Assembly: GCA_010356995.1 (NCBI GenBank)
Contig: ML996707.1
Span: 310,001-374,000, forward strand
DNA: 64,000 bases
Direction: 5' to 3'
Origin: Trichodelitschia bisporula
Lineage: Eukaryota; Ascomycota; Dothideomycetes; Phaeotrichales; Phaeotrichaceae
Both the position numbers and the translations under genes were made by a program. The notes beneath the pieces were generated by a model. It had not been told where the DNA came from and did no database searches. It saw only the letters and a program-made list of their open reading frames with translations. Positions 48,292 through 59,144 of the stretch are shown piece after piece (positions within the stretch are counted from its first letter, which is position 1; each line of letters starts with the position of its first letter).

Positions 48292-49287
48292 ATGCCGGTG
48301 GGAATCATCCAGGTAGGTCTTGTTTATCCAGTTCGCATCCTTGCTCACCCTGGTAGCCCTCCAACCAGATCAAACTCACAAATGTGTCGCTGGTGCGGAT
48401 GAAGAAGGGTATGGCTCTTTACAGTGGTCAGATCTTTCGCTAAAGAGACAGGCAAAAAGCGCTTCGAAATCGCGTGCTACAAGAACAAAGTCCTCGAGTG
48501 GCGCAGCGGTGTTGAGAAAGATCTCGACAATGTCCTACAAATCCCAAATGTCTTCATGAACGTCAGCAAAGGGCAAGTTGCGTCGTCGCAAGATTTGGGC
48601 AAAGCTTTTGGCGAAAAGACGCCACTGAACGACATAATACTGGAGATCCTTACAAAGGGAGAGCAACAGGTTGGCGAGAAGGAACGGCAGGCGCAGCTGG
48701 AGCGGGTACATCACGAAGTCGTAGACATCGTGGCGGGAAAGCTGGTGGACCCGAAGACGAAGCGCGTCTACACGCCCGGCATGATTGAGAAGGCGCTCGA
48801 CCAGCTGAGCTCGCAGGCACAACAACCAGACAAGACGGCCAGCGGAACAGCGACACCCGAGACTGCCGCGGAGAAGGGCAAGCGCAAAGAGCTTCCTATC
48901 TGGACGGGCGTCGTCACTACAAGGTCGGCCAAGTCGCAAGCGCTCGAAGCGATGAAAGCCTTAATCGCCCATCAGCCCATTCCCGTAGCACGCGCTCGTA
49001 TGCGTCTCCGCATCACTTGCCCAACCAGTGTCCTCAAGCAGTCTGTCAAAGCCGCACCCAAAAGCGGCGACGGGCCGGAAGACAAGGCAACAGGAACAGT
49101 CAAGGACCGGATACTCGGTTATGTCGAGCAGGTGGAGAGCCAAGATGTCATAGGCGAGGATTGGGAGGTTATTGGCTTCGTCGAGCCCGGTGCGTTCAAA
49201 GCATTGACCGACTTCGTGGGTGGGCAGACGAAGGGACGCGCAAGAGCCGAAGTATTGGACATGGCTGTAGTTCACGAAGATGATTAG
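48292..49287 (+). CDS. sdo1: SDO1/SBDS ribosome maturation protein
   Basis: Exons 48292-48312, 48357-48408 and 48452-49287 (introns 44 and 43 bp) give 302 residues. MPVGIIQ joins PSNQIKLTNVSLVRMKKGGK and RFEIACYKNKVLEWRSGVEK, the SBDS N-terminal (FYSH) domain; IPNVFMNVSKGQVAS follows. ALEAMKALIAHQPIPVARAR marks the second domain and RAEVLDMAVVHED ends the third. SBDS/Sdo1 works with the EFL1 GTPase to release eIF6/Tif6 from 60S subunits. Compared with yeast (about 250 residues) there is a low-complexity insert (about 145-180, QQPDKTASGTATPETAAEKG). The small first exons are inferred. Confidence 0.95.
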
Positions 49288-49544
49288 ATAACAAAGCCAC
49301 ATCACTTGTCGCCATCATGCTCTCCCCACGGGACGCTCCTCGACAGCAGACGTCGATGCCTTCTTGTCATTTTGCTCACACATGACCATTCATTGTGCAA
49401 GCATATAGGGATTTCCAGTTAGAGTAACAAGCGGCAGAGGTCGATAGTCACACCCAGTTGTTCCCTCACGCATCGCCGTTCCACCGTAATGCCATAATGC
49501 TCCGAAGAAAACGCCCCATTGCCGCACCCGTTACGACGATCCGC

Positions 49545-50158
49545 TTAACCCTTCTTCTTCGACACACCGACGGTACGACCACGACGGCCAGTGGTCTTAG
49601 AGTGCTGGCCGCGGACGCGAAGGCCCCAGAAGTGGCGCAGACCCCGATGGGCGCGGATCTTCTTCAGCCGCTCAAGATCGTCACGGAGCTTCGAGTCGAC
49701 ACCGTTGGCAAGAACCTGGGAGTCCTTGCCATCAACGATATCGCGCTGCCTGTTGAGGAACCATGAAGGGATCTTGTACTGCGTGGGGTTCTGGATGATC
49801 GTGACGATACGCTCCAATTCCTCAGAGGTGAGTTCACCAGCGCTGCTGCTATTAGCTCGGGCCGTGCGTCCGTCAAAATCCCGTACCGCTTGTTGAGATC
49901 CACATCGGCCTTCTTGCAGACCAAATTGGAGTAGCGGCGACCAACACCCTTTATCTTGGTCAGGGCGTACATGACCTTCTGCTTGCCTGCGTATTGTTAG
50001 TGTGTCCATGGAAGCGTGTGCGCTGGCGGGCGAGGACTGACCGTCGACATTGGTGTTAAGGAGACGGAGCTGAGCTGCATTAGCATAACAACACAGTATG
50101 AGAAATGAATACTGACAATGAACTGGAAGTTCGACTTCTCTCCACTGACGAGCGACAT
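49545..50158 (-). CDS. rps18: 40S ribosomal protein uS13 (S18)
   Basis: Exons 50158-50117, 50069-50042, 49986-49887 and 49842-49545 give 155 residues, the normal length. It reads [61 protein letters not shown] and ends [14 protein letters not shown]. uS13 sits in the head of the small subunit and contacts P-site tRNA. Three introns of 44-55 bp fall near the 5' end, as usual for fungal ribosomal protein genes. In introns 1 and 3 the nearest AG would break the frame; the AG 5-6 bases downstream was chosen. Convergent with SDO1. Confidence 0.96.
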
Positions 50159-51284
50159 GATGGCGGTTGATGGTGATGTCGTCGGTGTGGATTTCGAGGC
50201 GATGAGGAGAAGTGGTTTGTCGAGGAGCGATTGTGGGCGCGCTAGCGAAATTATTTATCCGGCCCGGCCCCTGGACGACGTTGAACCTTGGCAACCCTCC
50301 GTCTCGGATCATAGGCAGCCCTGAAGGGATACACTTCTTTCTGCTCCCCACTGCGCCTTACGGCAGTGGCATCTTGTGCAATTTATCTCTCTGTTGGCAA
50401 ACTAACTGCTTGGTAAACGGCACCTGGACTGCGAATGCATAGGTATGGAATCGCAGTCTACCTTCAACTTTTATCGCACTTCACTGCATCCCCCTGTAGA
50501 CTAATTCAAATGGGACATCCATCTTTAACTCAGCTGAAGTGGCTCGGTCCATAGGACCTCATGCCAAACCATATCAATTACCTGGGCTCATTACGTCCTC
50601 CGGGCGAAAACTTAGCCCGCAATGCCCGAATGCTCCTATGGTGGAACCACAACCCCTTTCAGAGCCATTCGCGATATGCTACTAAATTACGTTTTGTGAC
50701 TATTTTGGCCCACATCACCGCGCGAAGCCATGGCGCCCTTTCAAGGGCAACTTTGAGATTCCGGGGTTCCATCACTGGTGAAACCGTTGCTAGGACCATT
50801 TGTGAGCTGAGTCACAGGCGACTTTCAACATTGTGTCAGACGTAAGTAGTATATTTGGGCGATCTCATGAGCTAACGAAGGAAGTGGATCTGCCCATATC
50901 CATGCGTCGGTAGTTTACGTGGAAGGCGGACTTGGGGACTATACCATTCCTAAGGCATCGACCTCCAACGAAATGCAGACCACTTGTACAGGATCGCAAC
51001 TGCACTGTACTGTAGTGCTGCGACGGTGATTATCAGGCATTTCCCAGGTAATCAAGGTGTTGTAAGAGCAAGTGTGATGTGCGAAGTCTTACTTCCCTCG
51101 ATATTGTCCCCACGCACCCTCTCGATTTCAATCTCGCAATCTACTCCGTCTACCAACATCGCATTCTCTGGCAACCTCTGCAAACGCCGCAAGAATCTGC
51201 TCTCACCATCTTCATCTCCATCGCACATCCTTCTCGGTTTATTCTCGTCTGCCGTTCCGTCCTCTCCGACCGACAACGCCCAGG
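50159..51284. other. Divergent spacer RPS18 / large orphan gene
   Basis: Promoter of RPS18 and upstream region of the orphan gene. AT-richer than the left part of the window. No gene seen; several short frames on both strands without motifs. Confidence 0.5.
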
Positions 51285-54200
51285 ATGGCCGCTCTGCCGA
51301 CCCTTTCGCCTATTCACCAGCAAATACCGTTACCTGCACAAATTTACCACTCGCAAGCATGGCTCTCAGTGCTGGTCTGGATTGCAGAATGTGTACCAGA
51401 GCAGGGGAAACCCATCTTAGACTTGCTGCATAAGATGAACTCGAAGGGTATCGACTGGAATTCGGAGGATATCGACTGGACGGGCGTTGACGAACCGAAG
51501 CTTAAGAGAGCAATGGCCGAATTTCCTATCGACCTCAATTGCTGGCTACACCAAGTCATCTTCAAGATCGAGGAGTACCACAGAACGCGCGACTGCGAAA
51601 ACTTGAAGGCCGACAAGGCCTCTGATAAATGTTACAAAAACATTACCAGCATTAGTAAAATCCTGAATGCTGTCGCTGTCCCGCCAACGTTTCCACTCAA
51701 GGCGGTTCCCATCAAACTGGATCACAGGTGCATTTCCCTCACGGCTCTCTCCCAAGCTGTACGGGATTCATCCAAGCGTCCTCGTACCTTATCGTCGGAT
51801 GCTTGTGAGAACGTCTGCTCACATCTTTTAGGCAAGTTTGTGTCTGTTCCTTGCCTCCAAACGCGCCCCCACTGAACCATGTTTTGGACCCGGTCGGGTT
51901 AAATGTGTTCTTTAACCTAGCAGAATCCAGTTTCACTCGCAAATACCTCAAAGGAGTATGGGAGAAGCGTGAGCGCAAAAGCGGCGATCATTTTACCGCA
52001 GCGGTTCTTACCGCAGCTGGCCTTGAGTTCTACGCGTGGGGGGTAGTGTCCATCTTTAGGCCAGACCAGAGAGTCGTCGCCAAGCTCAAAGTAGGGGATC
52101 CGATCCAGCACCATCATCTGATCAACGCGGTCTATCAGAAGAGTGCGGCGAAGCAGGCGGCCGACGACACCAGGGTCCCCAAGCTGATGGAAGAAATTGC
52201 GCACCAGTCCGAGGTGTTGACTGCCACTATGTCTCCAAACTCCCTTCCGTTCCTTCGGCCCTTTAAGGAGGTCTCAGGCAAGGACTTGGAATTCCTCGCA
52301 CGGCTGATGCTTGACCAACTTTATGATCATCGCTGCAAGCAGGACAACTACCTGAACCTGCAAAACTCCAACTTGGATGGATTTGCGAAGGCCTTGCACG
52401 AAGTGACGCTTAAAGGACTTGTGACACCCGAGGCTGTCCTTGCTGGCCGCATCCTGCTTGACATCCGGCGTATCTTCAAGGACAACTACCCCGGCCGTGA
52501 GAATATTAAGCACCAGGCCAAGCTGGTTATTGAGAAGTTCGAGTTGGACATGGTTGATGACGCGTTGGTATACAAGCCGCTTTTTAACCACATGCCGATG
52601 GCCAAGATGATGATGTCGAACCTCTACCTCTTCATCGGGTACTTCTGTGCACGCAACAGCGCAACCCACCTCTGGAAGCTCCATCTGCGGCTTTCTTACA
52701 ACTTTGATAAGAAGGAGAAGCGTGAGCCCCACTCCATCCTGCCATCAACGCGTGACTTGTGTACCGACGGCAATCCAATGCGTTGCGCGCTTCTGGAGTT
52801 AATGCTTGCCTCAAAGACCGAGGACGTTCGGTTAGGCTTTGCAAATTACACCTGCACTATCGCCCCCATGGCGCACCTCTTCAACGCTATGAATGTGATG
52901 GGGTTTTGTGAGCGCGGTTGGCATCGTCTACAAGAATGCATGGCATATCAGGGGCCCAGCATTTTTGGCTCGGACGTTGAGCTACCCAAGTCTCGCCAAA
53001 GCTTCCTCTCGGTCATGGAAAACCGCCTATGCGATGATACGTCTGATGGTACCTTGCGCCGCCCGCCTTGCGGCTGGAGATGGCAAATGACCCGGTCCCC
53101 GGCTACGGACATTTTAAGTGATCTCCTGCAGTGCGAAAGCAACTTCCCGTGGCACCATGAGGTTATGTTGCGTCTCGAACAATGCTACAAGCGGGTACAG
53201 GCTGCGCCTTGCGGAGAAGAAATTGGCGTCCAAAGGAGTGACCCGCAGCCAACCATCAAGGGAATTACAGCGGCGACGTTCCTCGACCGGCTCGAGACGC
53301 TGGTAACGGCGGCTCAAACTGAAATCAACTTTGACTACATCAAGCTTTCGGAGGACTGCTTCTTCATCCTGTGCACCATTTACAACACCCTTCTCTACTG
53401 CGATTATGCGATGGTAAGTTCCCGAGTGGAGTACATGTCACGCTCTGATATTTCCAGTTGCCAGTCCGCCCTTCTTGGGAGAGGCGCGGAATCTTTCATG
53501 TCGAGCTCACGTACATGTGTCACCTGCTCCTGGAGGAACTGGCGGAAGCCGGCGATGAACCCGACTACACGAAAGTTCTGGGCATCGTCATCGCCGCCAA
53601 AACCTTTGACGAAGTGGTCAATCAATGGCCGACGCTCGACAAACGCAAGCAGTACACGCTTATGTATATTCAGGGAAAGGGGGTTGAGCTCAAGGCCGAT
53701 CATCCCCTTCCGTACGCGGAACTCGGAGACCCGGACGAAGAGAACTTGAAGGATCGTTACGGCTGGTGTCAGCATGAGTTCGAAGGCAAATTACACGGAG
53801 TGCCAATGCAATGCCCCTACGATCGGGGTGTAGGCCATATAGCGCAGTTTCGCAGTTTGTTCGAGGAGCACGAGGGAGGAGAGTATAGCATCTCGCAACC
53901 TTTGTCTCTCAAGCGCGAGAGATCGCCTCCGCGCCCCATCCTCAACCCCTCTTCTACGCCGCCCACACTCGACAGTACCGTCGTCGCCCAACCCGTCGGC
54001 GAAAACCAGGCACCACCGACCCGTCCACCACCGGGAACTCTGGCTTCCGCGCCCCTACCAGCCAGCGGCGCTGTGCCCACGGTGACGGAGGAGCCGGCCA
54101 CGGATGGCGGGGAGGAGGAACTCATATTCATTTCGTCGGCGTCTGACTCTCACCGGATAGGAGATCATCCAACCCGCCCGCTGGCGGAGAACGTGAAGGT

Positions 54201-56028
54201 CGTGGCCAAGGACTATAAGAAGGTGGCCGAGGAAAGCGGGCCGGAGGATATTAGAGCAGCAGAGGTTCGACCGTCTGAGCCGGCCCGGCAAGGAGATGAC
54301 CGAGCCCTCCTGTTGGCGGAAGGGCTGAAAGATGTAAAGAAGGCGACGCGTGCGAAGAAGAAAAATAGGCCTACAGACAGTCGAACGGAGACTACGACTA
54401 CGGATCCCTCGCCGCCTGGAACGGAGAACGGCGGAGAGGCCACTGCGAGTACGACTACCACCAGCAATGATGGGAAGGACAAGGCTGCGCCTCCTCTGGC
54501 CTCCGCGCCCTTGCCAACCAGCGGCACTGTTCCCACGCAGGGACAGACGCCTACGGTGACGGAGGATCCGGCCAAGGACAGGGACTGGAAAGATATCGCG
54601 AGAGTGGAAGCTGAGGTGTCTGAGATGGTCCGGCAAGGAGATGACCGACCCACCCCGTTAAGGGAAAAGCTGAAAGGTGTAAAGAAGGCGACGCGTGCAA
54701 CGAAGGCAAAGGTGGATGCAGATATCCGAATGGAGGCTACGAGGACGGCAAATCCCTCGCCACTTGGAACGGGGAACGGCAGAGAGGCTACTGTGAGTAC
54801 GACTGCCACCAGTAATCAGGGGAAGGGCAAGGCTGCGCCTCCCCCGGCCCCCGCGCCCTTGCCAGACAGTGACACCGTACCCACGCAGGTACAGACACCT
54901 ACGGTGACTGAGAATCCGGCCGAGGATCGCGATTATGAGGAGATCAAGAGCGCAGACGCTCTGGTGTCTGAGATGGTCAGGCAAGGAGGTAACCGAGCCT
55001 CCTTCTCCGTGGAATGCATGAAAGCTGTAAAGGTGGGGCATGCAAAGAGGGCAAAGATGACTGCAGATAGCAGAACGGACGCTACGAGGACGACGAATCC
55101 CCCGTCTCCCGGGACCGGGGACGGCGGAGTGGCCATCGCGAGTACGACTACCACCAGCAATGAGGGGAAGGACAGCGCTGTTCTCCTCCCGGCTCGAATA
55201 TCCGGCGTCCAAAGTGCCCTGCAGCCGGTAGGTGACCATCCCAGATTGATTCGGCTTCCGACGACAGAGGAGTCGGCCGCGGACAGCAGTAAGGAGGCTA
55301 CTGCGGCGTCGGAACCCGTGTTCCCTGGGACGGGGAACAGCGAGGAGGCTACCACGGCCCCGACTGGCACTACCGATGAGGGGAAGAACCCGGCCAAGGT
55401 ACCGGATGAGACAGCCGCGGATCGTGGATCGGAAGCTACTGTTCCGAAAATCCTGCTGACTGGGCCGGAAAACAGCGCGGAAGTTACCGGGGAGGTCACC
55501 GAGGATATCACCAGGTCCTTGACTGGCACTGCCGAGGGCCAGAACTCGGCTGTGGCGCTGGAGGAGAGGGTGGCGGATTGCAAAGCGGGGGCTTCTCCTC
55601 CTCCTACTCCCCTTCTTCTTTCTCCTCCTCCTCATCATCCTCCTCTTACTCGTCCCCCTCCTCCTCCTTCGCCTCCTCTTTCTCCTCCGAAAACCCGGTT
55701 ATGTGGGTCAGGGAACAGTGCGGAGCTCACCGAAAGGGTCTATAAGGCGATCACCACAATTCCAAGTGGCCCCACCAACAAGGGCACGGGCCCAGCCACG
55801 GGGACGGAGAGAACGGCCGCGGATCACGACGCATCGGAGTCTTCCCCTCATGGCCGGGGGTCAGTGAGCGACAGTCTTGGAGAAGGAGGAGGGGAAGCAA
55901 GGGCCCCTGATCCGACTTCGGCTCACCTGCCCGGTGAATCACTTGAAATAACGGAGCTAATGGAAGGCTTACTAAACCGTCTGTCTGCGTCTCGGAACGA
56001 TCGACACGTGAAGCGGGGCCGGGTGTAG
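51285..56028 (+). CDS. Large orphan protein with C-terminal ~115-residue tandem repeats
   Basis: Exons 51285-51831, 51921-53413 and 53458-56028 give about 1536 residues. The N-terminal ~850 residues look globular and helical (for example KYLKGVWEKRERKSGDHFTA and LSEDCFFILCTIYNTLLYCD) but I recognise no family. The C-terminal ~690 residues are low complexity: three clear repeats (54034-55190) built on APLP...TVPT...PTVTE-x-PA...VSEMVRQG...KATRAK...TTTTSN-x-GK, then degenerate copies and a Pro-rich block (about 55595-55690). Intron 1 has two in-frame readings: a GC-AG intron (AG|GCAAGT, 51832-51920) or a GT-AG intron (51836-51930). Intron 2 (53414-53457) is clear. No signal peptide; the charged tail ends KRGRV. 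The 5' end could include an unseen exon. Confidence 0.65.
54034..55190 (+). repeat. Coding tandem repeats, about 345 bp unit, three copies
   Basis: Units begin at about 54034, 54500 and 54846, each with a GCGCCC(T/C)T(A/G)CCA core then ACGGTGAC(G/T)GAG. The second and third are 345 bp apart; the first is longer by an insert. Weaker partial copies continue to about 55600. Confidence 0.8.
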
Positions 56029-56238
56029 CGATGGACTGGATGGGGGTTGGCACCTTTCTATGCGCGTTTATGTGTGTTCGGGCACCGGGTTGTGGTTTGG
56101 CTATACGAAGCATTCGTTAGAAGGTGTTATTTCTGTGTGGTGTTGGACAAGGTCGGCTCTCGTTTTCGGCCGGGTTATGGCGCTCAAGGGAACCCATGGT
56201 TGTTTTGGTGTATCAAGACTTTGACAATTTGGGTTGCA

Positions 56239-56306
56239 TTCTTCGTTCATATGCACTTTTCGCTGATATGCATTCTTCGCTGATATGAATTCTTCGCTCA
56301 TAGGTG
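56239..56306 (+). repeat. 17 bp tandem repeat, 4 copies (ATTCTTCGCTGATATG type)
   Basis: Four consecutive 17 bp units starting ATTCTTCG, ACTTTTCG, ATTCTTCG and ATTCTTCG. The same ATTCTTCGTT motif occurs once, more or less altered, at the head of each following cassette, so here a shared element has been multiplied. Confidence 0.8.
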
Positions 56307-56443
56307 TTGGGTTTCACAGTCCCAAGCCTCAGTGATGAAGCTATGACACCCGTCGACTTCCAAAGCTCACGAACCTCGACCGACTTCACAATGCTAGGGG
56401 CATAAGGAGTACATAAATCTTGGAGTACATCCTCCAACGAATT
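56289..56443 (+). promoter_or_regulatory. 5' block of cassette A
   Basis: Holds GTGATGAAGCTATGACAC (weakened dyad), the Cys-rich-looking CTTCCAAAGCTCACGAACC stretch, a TATA-like TACATAAAT at about 56410 and CCTCCAACGAATT at 56431-56443. Ends 133 bp before the ATG at 56577. Confidence 0.65.
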
Positions 56444-56576
56444 TTTTTTTTCTCTACTGTTCCACTGATCTGTAGACCGCCGTAAAGCACTGAGCTCATC
56501 GAACTTAGCGCTTTGACAGCAATTCTGCACGCATAGCTTGCCTCTACCCCTTGCTCTCCTTCCCTTCTTGGACGGA

Positions 56577-57188
56577 ATGGCTTCCTTCCTTCCAGAATTG
56601 CTGAAGCGTATCGTCGAGCACGATCGCTCTTCGAAGGAGACCTCAGATAAACCCCCAAAGCGCAGCATGCTCAGCATTCGTAGGAGCAAGGAGAAAGATC
56701 CGGAGGCCTCGCACTCGGAGGCTCTCGCCGCGGAAGAGTTTCAAACGCTCCATCACATCTTTCCGCACAGCCGCTGCGAGGTCGGTTTGGCGGACGAGAC
56801 CGCGCATGCTCCTCTGTCGCTCATCTGGCATGAAGACGCGCGGGATCCCAACTTCCCGGAGTACTTTTGGGATCCCGACGCTGCGGAAATTGACAAGGAC
56901 GAGCTTCAGGAATTATGGGACCGGCTCGAGCGGCCCATCTCCTTAGGCGAGTCTCTCGACTCTATCATATTCGAGCCGTCGCCATGGATCTCTCCGGCTG
57001 GAAGTCGAGAGTCAGCTGCACTTGAAAGAGAGTCAATCGACTCCATCTTACATGGCAGCATGTCGAGCGGCTCGAGCGACTTCGACCGGACATCATGGTA
57101 CACTGCGACTGGGAGTCGACGGTTATTTGACAGCGATGAGAGTGTCTATTATTCCGCATGTAGCGAAAACAGCTGGGTACTCGCATGA
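56577..57188 (+). CDS. Cassette A protein: acidic 203-residue orphan
   Basis: Single exon, 203 residues, ATG at 56577 after a C/T-rich leader. The start MASFLPELLKRI is a weak version of the family N-terminus (hydrophobic, then LKK/LKR). A basic segment (about 14-45, with KRSMLSIRRSKEKD) is followed by an acidic, Ser-rich body. A partial internal duplication is visible: ESLDSI...ISPAGSRE and ESIDSI...YTATGSRR. It lacks the family C-terminal FGKxPxLxKT motif. No signal peptide, TM or known domain. Membership in the array rests mainly on its 5' and 3' blocks, so its coding part may have been replaced or has diverged beyond recognition. Confidence 0.6.
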   Translation: MASFLPELLKRIVEHDRSSKETSDKPPKRSMLSIRRSKEKDPEASHSEALAAEEFQTLHHIFPHSRCEVGLADETAHAPLSLIWHEDARDPNFPEYFWDPDAAEIDKDELQELWDRLERPISLGESLDSIIFEPSPWISPAGSRESAALERESIDSILHGSMSSGSSDFDRTSWYTATGSRRLFDSDESVYYSACSENSWVLA

Positions 57189-57546
57189 TTAGCTTGCGAC
57201 AGAAATTGAAATTTGTCTGAATTACACAACTGCCCCATATGCCGCCTGAAGTGAAGTGAATTGCTAGCTTAGTAGTCCGAAGGGCCGATGATTAGCCACA
57301 CGTACTGTTGGAATGCCTGTGTTTTTGCGCTGTTTTGGGGCGGAGGCTCACCCTCTGTATTCTGTCTTGATTTGGAGCTCGAGGTAGTGCATGATGTGTT
57401 CGGTAATGCGGATGTTTGGCAGGAGCATTGTTATCAGGGAGGGGCACACTTATCTGAGGAAAGAATATACGCTATGCGCGCATAATGGGAGGAAGGAACA
57501 TAGGAAGAGATTTGCCACATTGTGTGTTGAATCTCGATCTCGGTTG

Positions 57547-57760
57547 CATTCTTCTTTAATAGGCCGGAGTTTCACAGTCGCAGACCTTAGTGATGAAGTT
57601 AGATCATGTCTCTCGGCTTCCAAAGCTCACGAATCTCAACAGTGAAGAAGGTATATCCCCATGCATCAGCTTCCAAGCCTCACGAGCCTCGACCGCCTTC
57701 ATAATCTTGGGGTCCTACGGAGAAATATATATCGTGGAGTATATCCTCCAAAGAATTCTT
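57547..57760 (+). promoter_or_regulatory. 5' block of cassette B (duplicated module)
   Basis: Begins CATTCTTCTTTAATAGG. The CTTCCAA(A/G)CTCACGA module occurs twice (about 57619 and 57668). A TATATAT core lies at about 57726, and TCCTCCAAAGAATTC ends the block, 114 bp before the ATG. Confidence 0.65.
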
Positions 57761-57873
57761 TTACTCTCCAGATCTCCAGTTCTCTGCAGACCCCCTTGAA
57801 GCCCCCAGCTCTTCAAACCATCTTTGAGCTGAACACTTTTCCCTCTCCTCGATCCTCCCATTCCGTTGTCAGA

Positions 57874-58266
57874 ATGGCTTTCCGCCTCTGGAAGTGTTTG
57901 AAGAAGCAGGTCGCCGGGTTGGGCGATAAGCTCAGTGGCAAGAAGAAGGGCCCGCTCCCTCAGCCTCGCGGCTCCGGGGCCGGCTCGTTGAATGCAGCCC
58001 CTGGAGCTCAGGCTCCTCTTCAGGGAAAGCCGCTGCCACCGTTGCCTGTCGGGTTGAATAAGCCACTGCCGCCGTTGCTTGTCGGGCCGGGGAATCCTGC
58101 GCCGCTGGATCCTGCTGTCAACGGCCCGGAGTTTTTCTCGGACCTCATCGCGGAGGACCTTAACGGAGGCGGCGTGCACATTGATGACGAAGAAGAGTAC
58201 AACTGGGATGGCTTCAACTTGAGGGCCACTCCTCCGTCGGCACCGATACCGCAAGAGCAGAACTAG
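57874..58266 (+). CDS. Cassette B protein: 130 residues, LKKQ motif, Pro-rich
   Basis: Single exon, 130 residues. The N-terminus MAFRLWKCLKKQVAGLGDKL carries the family motif W-x2-LKKQ-x-AGL-x-(D/E)KL, predicted amphipathic helix, then a KKKGP linker. A Pro/Gly/Leu region has two copies of KPLPPLPVG(L/P)-type units (about 49-70). The C-terminal ~50 residues are acidic (FFSDLIAEDLNGGGVHIDDE). The family C-terminal FGKxPxLxKT motif is absent. No signal peptide or TM. Function unknown. Confidence 0.65.
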   Translation: MAFRLWKCLKKQVAGLGDKLSGKKKGPLPQPRGSGAGSLNAAPGAQAPLQGKPLPPLPVGLNKPLPPLLVGPGNPAPLDPAVNGPEFFSDLIAEDLNGGGVHIDDEEEYNWDGFNLRATPPSAPIPQEQN

Positions 58267-58837
58267 GCTTCTGGGGTTAGTGATAAAAATGAAAATTAGT
58301 TTGACTTGGATAGTTGCGGCATATCGCGTGAAAAAAGTGGAGTGAAGAAACTAAAGTGAAGAATTTGCCGCTAAATTAATGGTCTGAAGAGCCTGAGATC
58401 AGCCTTGTGTACTGCTAGGAGGCGTTACGTGCTGCGTGGTGGTAAGCGAGGCTGACTCTTTTGTCGGCGTGGATTTTGGGATCAAGTAAGCGCGTGGTGG
58501 CTCTCGGTACATTGAGATATTATCAGGTCTAGTTCGCATTCTCCGTTGTCAGACTGAAGGCCTTCTAAGGTTCGCCAGCATCTAACAGTTGAGTGTTTCA
58601 GCCTTTCATGGTCAAACAAGGTTAGTCACAATGGGATGGAACAGTGATTATTCTCAAAAGACCGCGCCGGGCGGTACTTTTTACTGCGAGCTAGAGTTAT
58701 CGTTAAGTTTGCTTCATTTTCCATAAATGCTCTAGATAGTTGAACGGTTTCTTCTCCATATTGAAATCATCATCATTATCCTCTCAAAACCCACCCGCGG
58801 TGTTGCTCATCCTTGCTTCACCGTGTGTGACACTATA
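58267..58837 (+). other. 3' block of cassette B
   Basis: Non-coding. Contains the shared elements GATAAAAAT (58282), ATATCGCGTGAA (58321), AGCCTTGTGTACTGCTAGGA (about 58403) and GTAAGCGCG (58486). The part 58560-58830 has no counterpart in the shorter cassettes. Confidence 0.6.
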
Positions 58838-59094
58838 CATTCTTCGTTAAGGCGTTAGACTTTCACAGCTGCCAGACCACATCAGAAGGCTCGGCATTGG
58901 TGGTGATGTTGTATCACGTCCACCGGCTTCCTTCCGAACCTCACGAACCTCAACCGACTTCACATGATAGTCCTAAGTGATGAAGCTATATCACAATCCG
59001 TCGGCGTTCAAGCCTCACAACCCTCCATCGACATCACAATCTCAAGGGACCTAGGGAGTATGTAAACTGTGCCGTATCTCCTCCAATAAATTCG
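58838..59094 (+). promoter_or_regulatory. 5' block of cassette C (duplicated module)
   Basis: Begins CATTCTTCGTTAAGGCGTTAGA. Two dyad-bearing modules: GTGATGTTGTATCAC (about 58900) and GTGATGAAGCTATATCAC (about 58976). TATGTAAA core at about 59059, then CCTCCAATAAATTCG. Confidence 0.65.
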
Positions 59095-59144
59095 TTTCCT
59101 CCCTACACCTCTCTACGCCCATTCTTCCCTCTCTCTTCTTTAGC

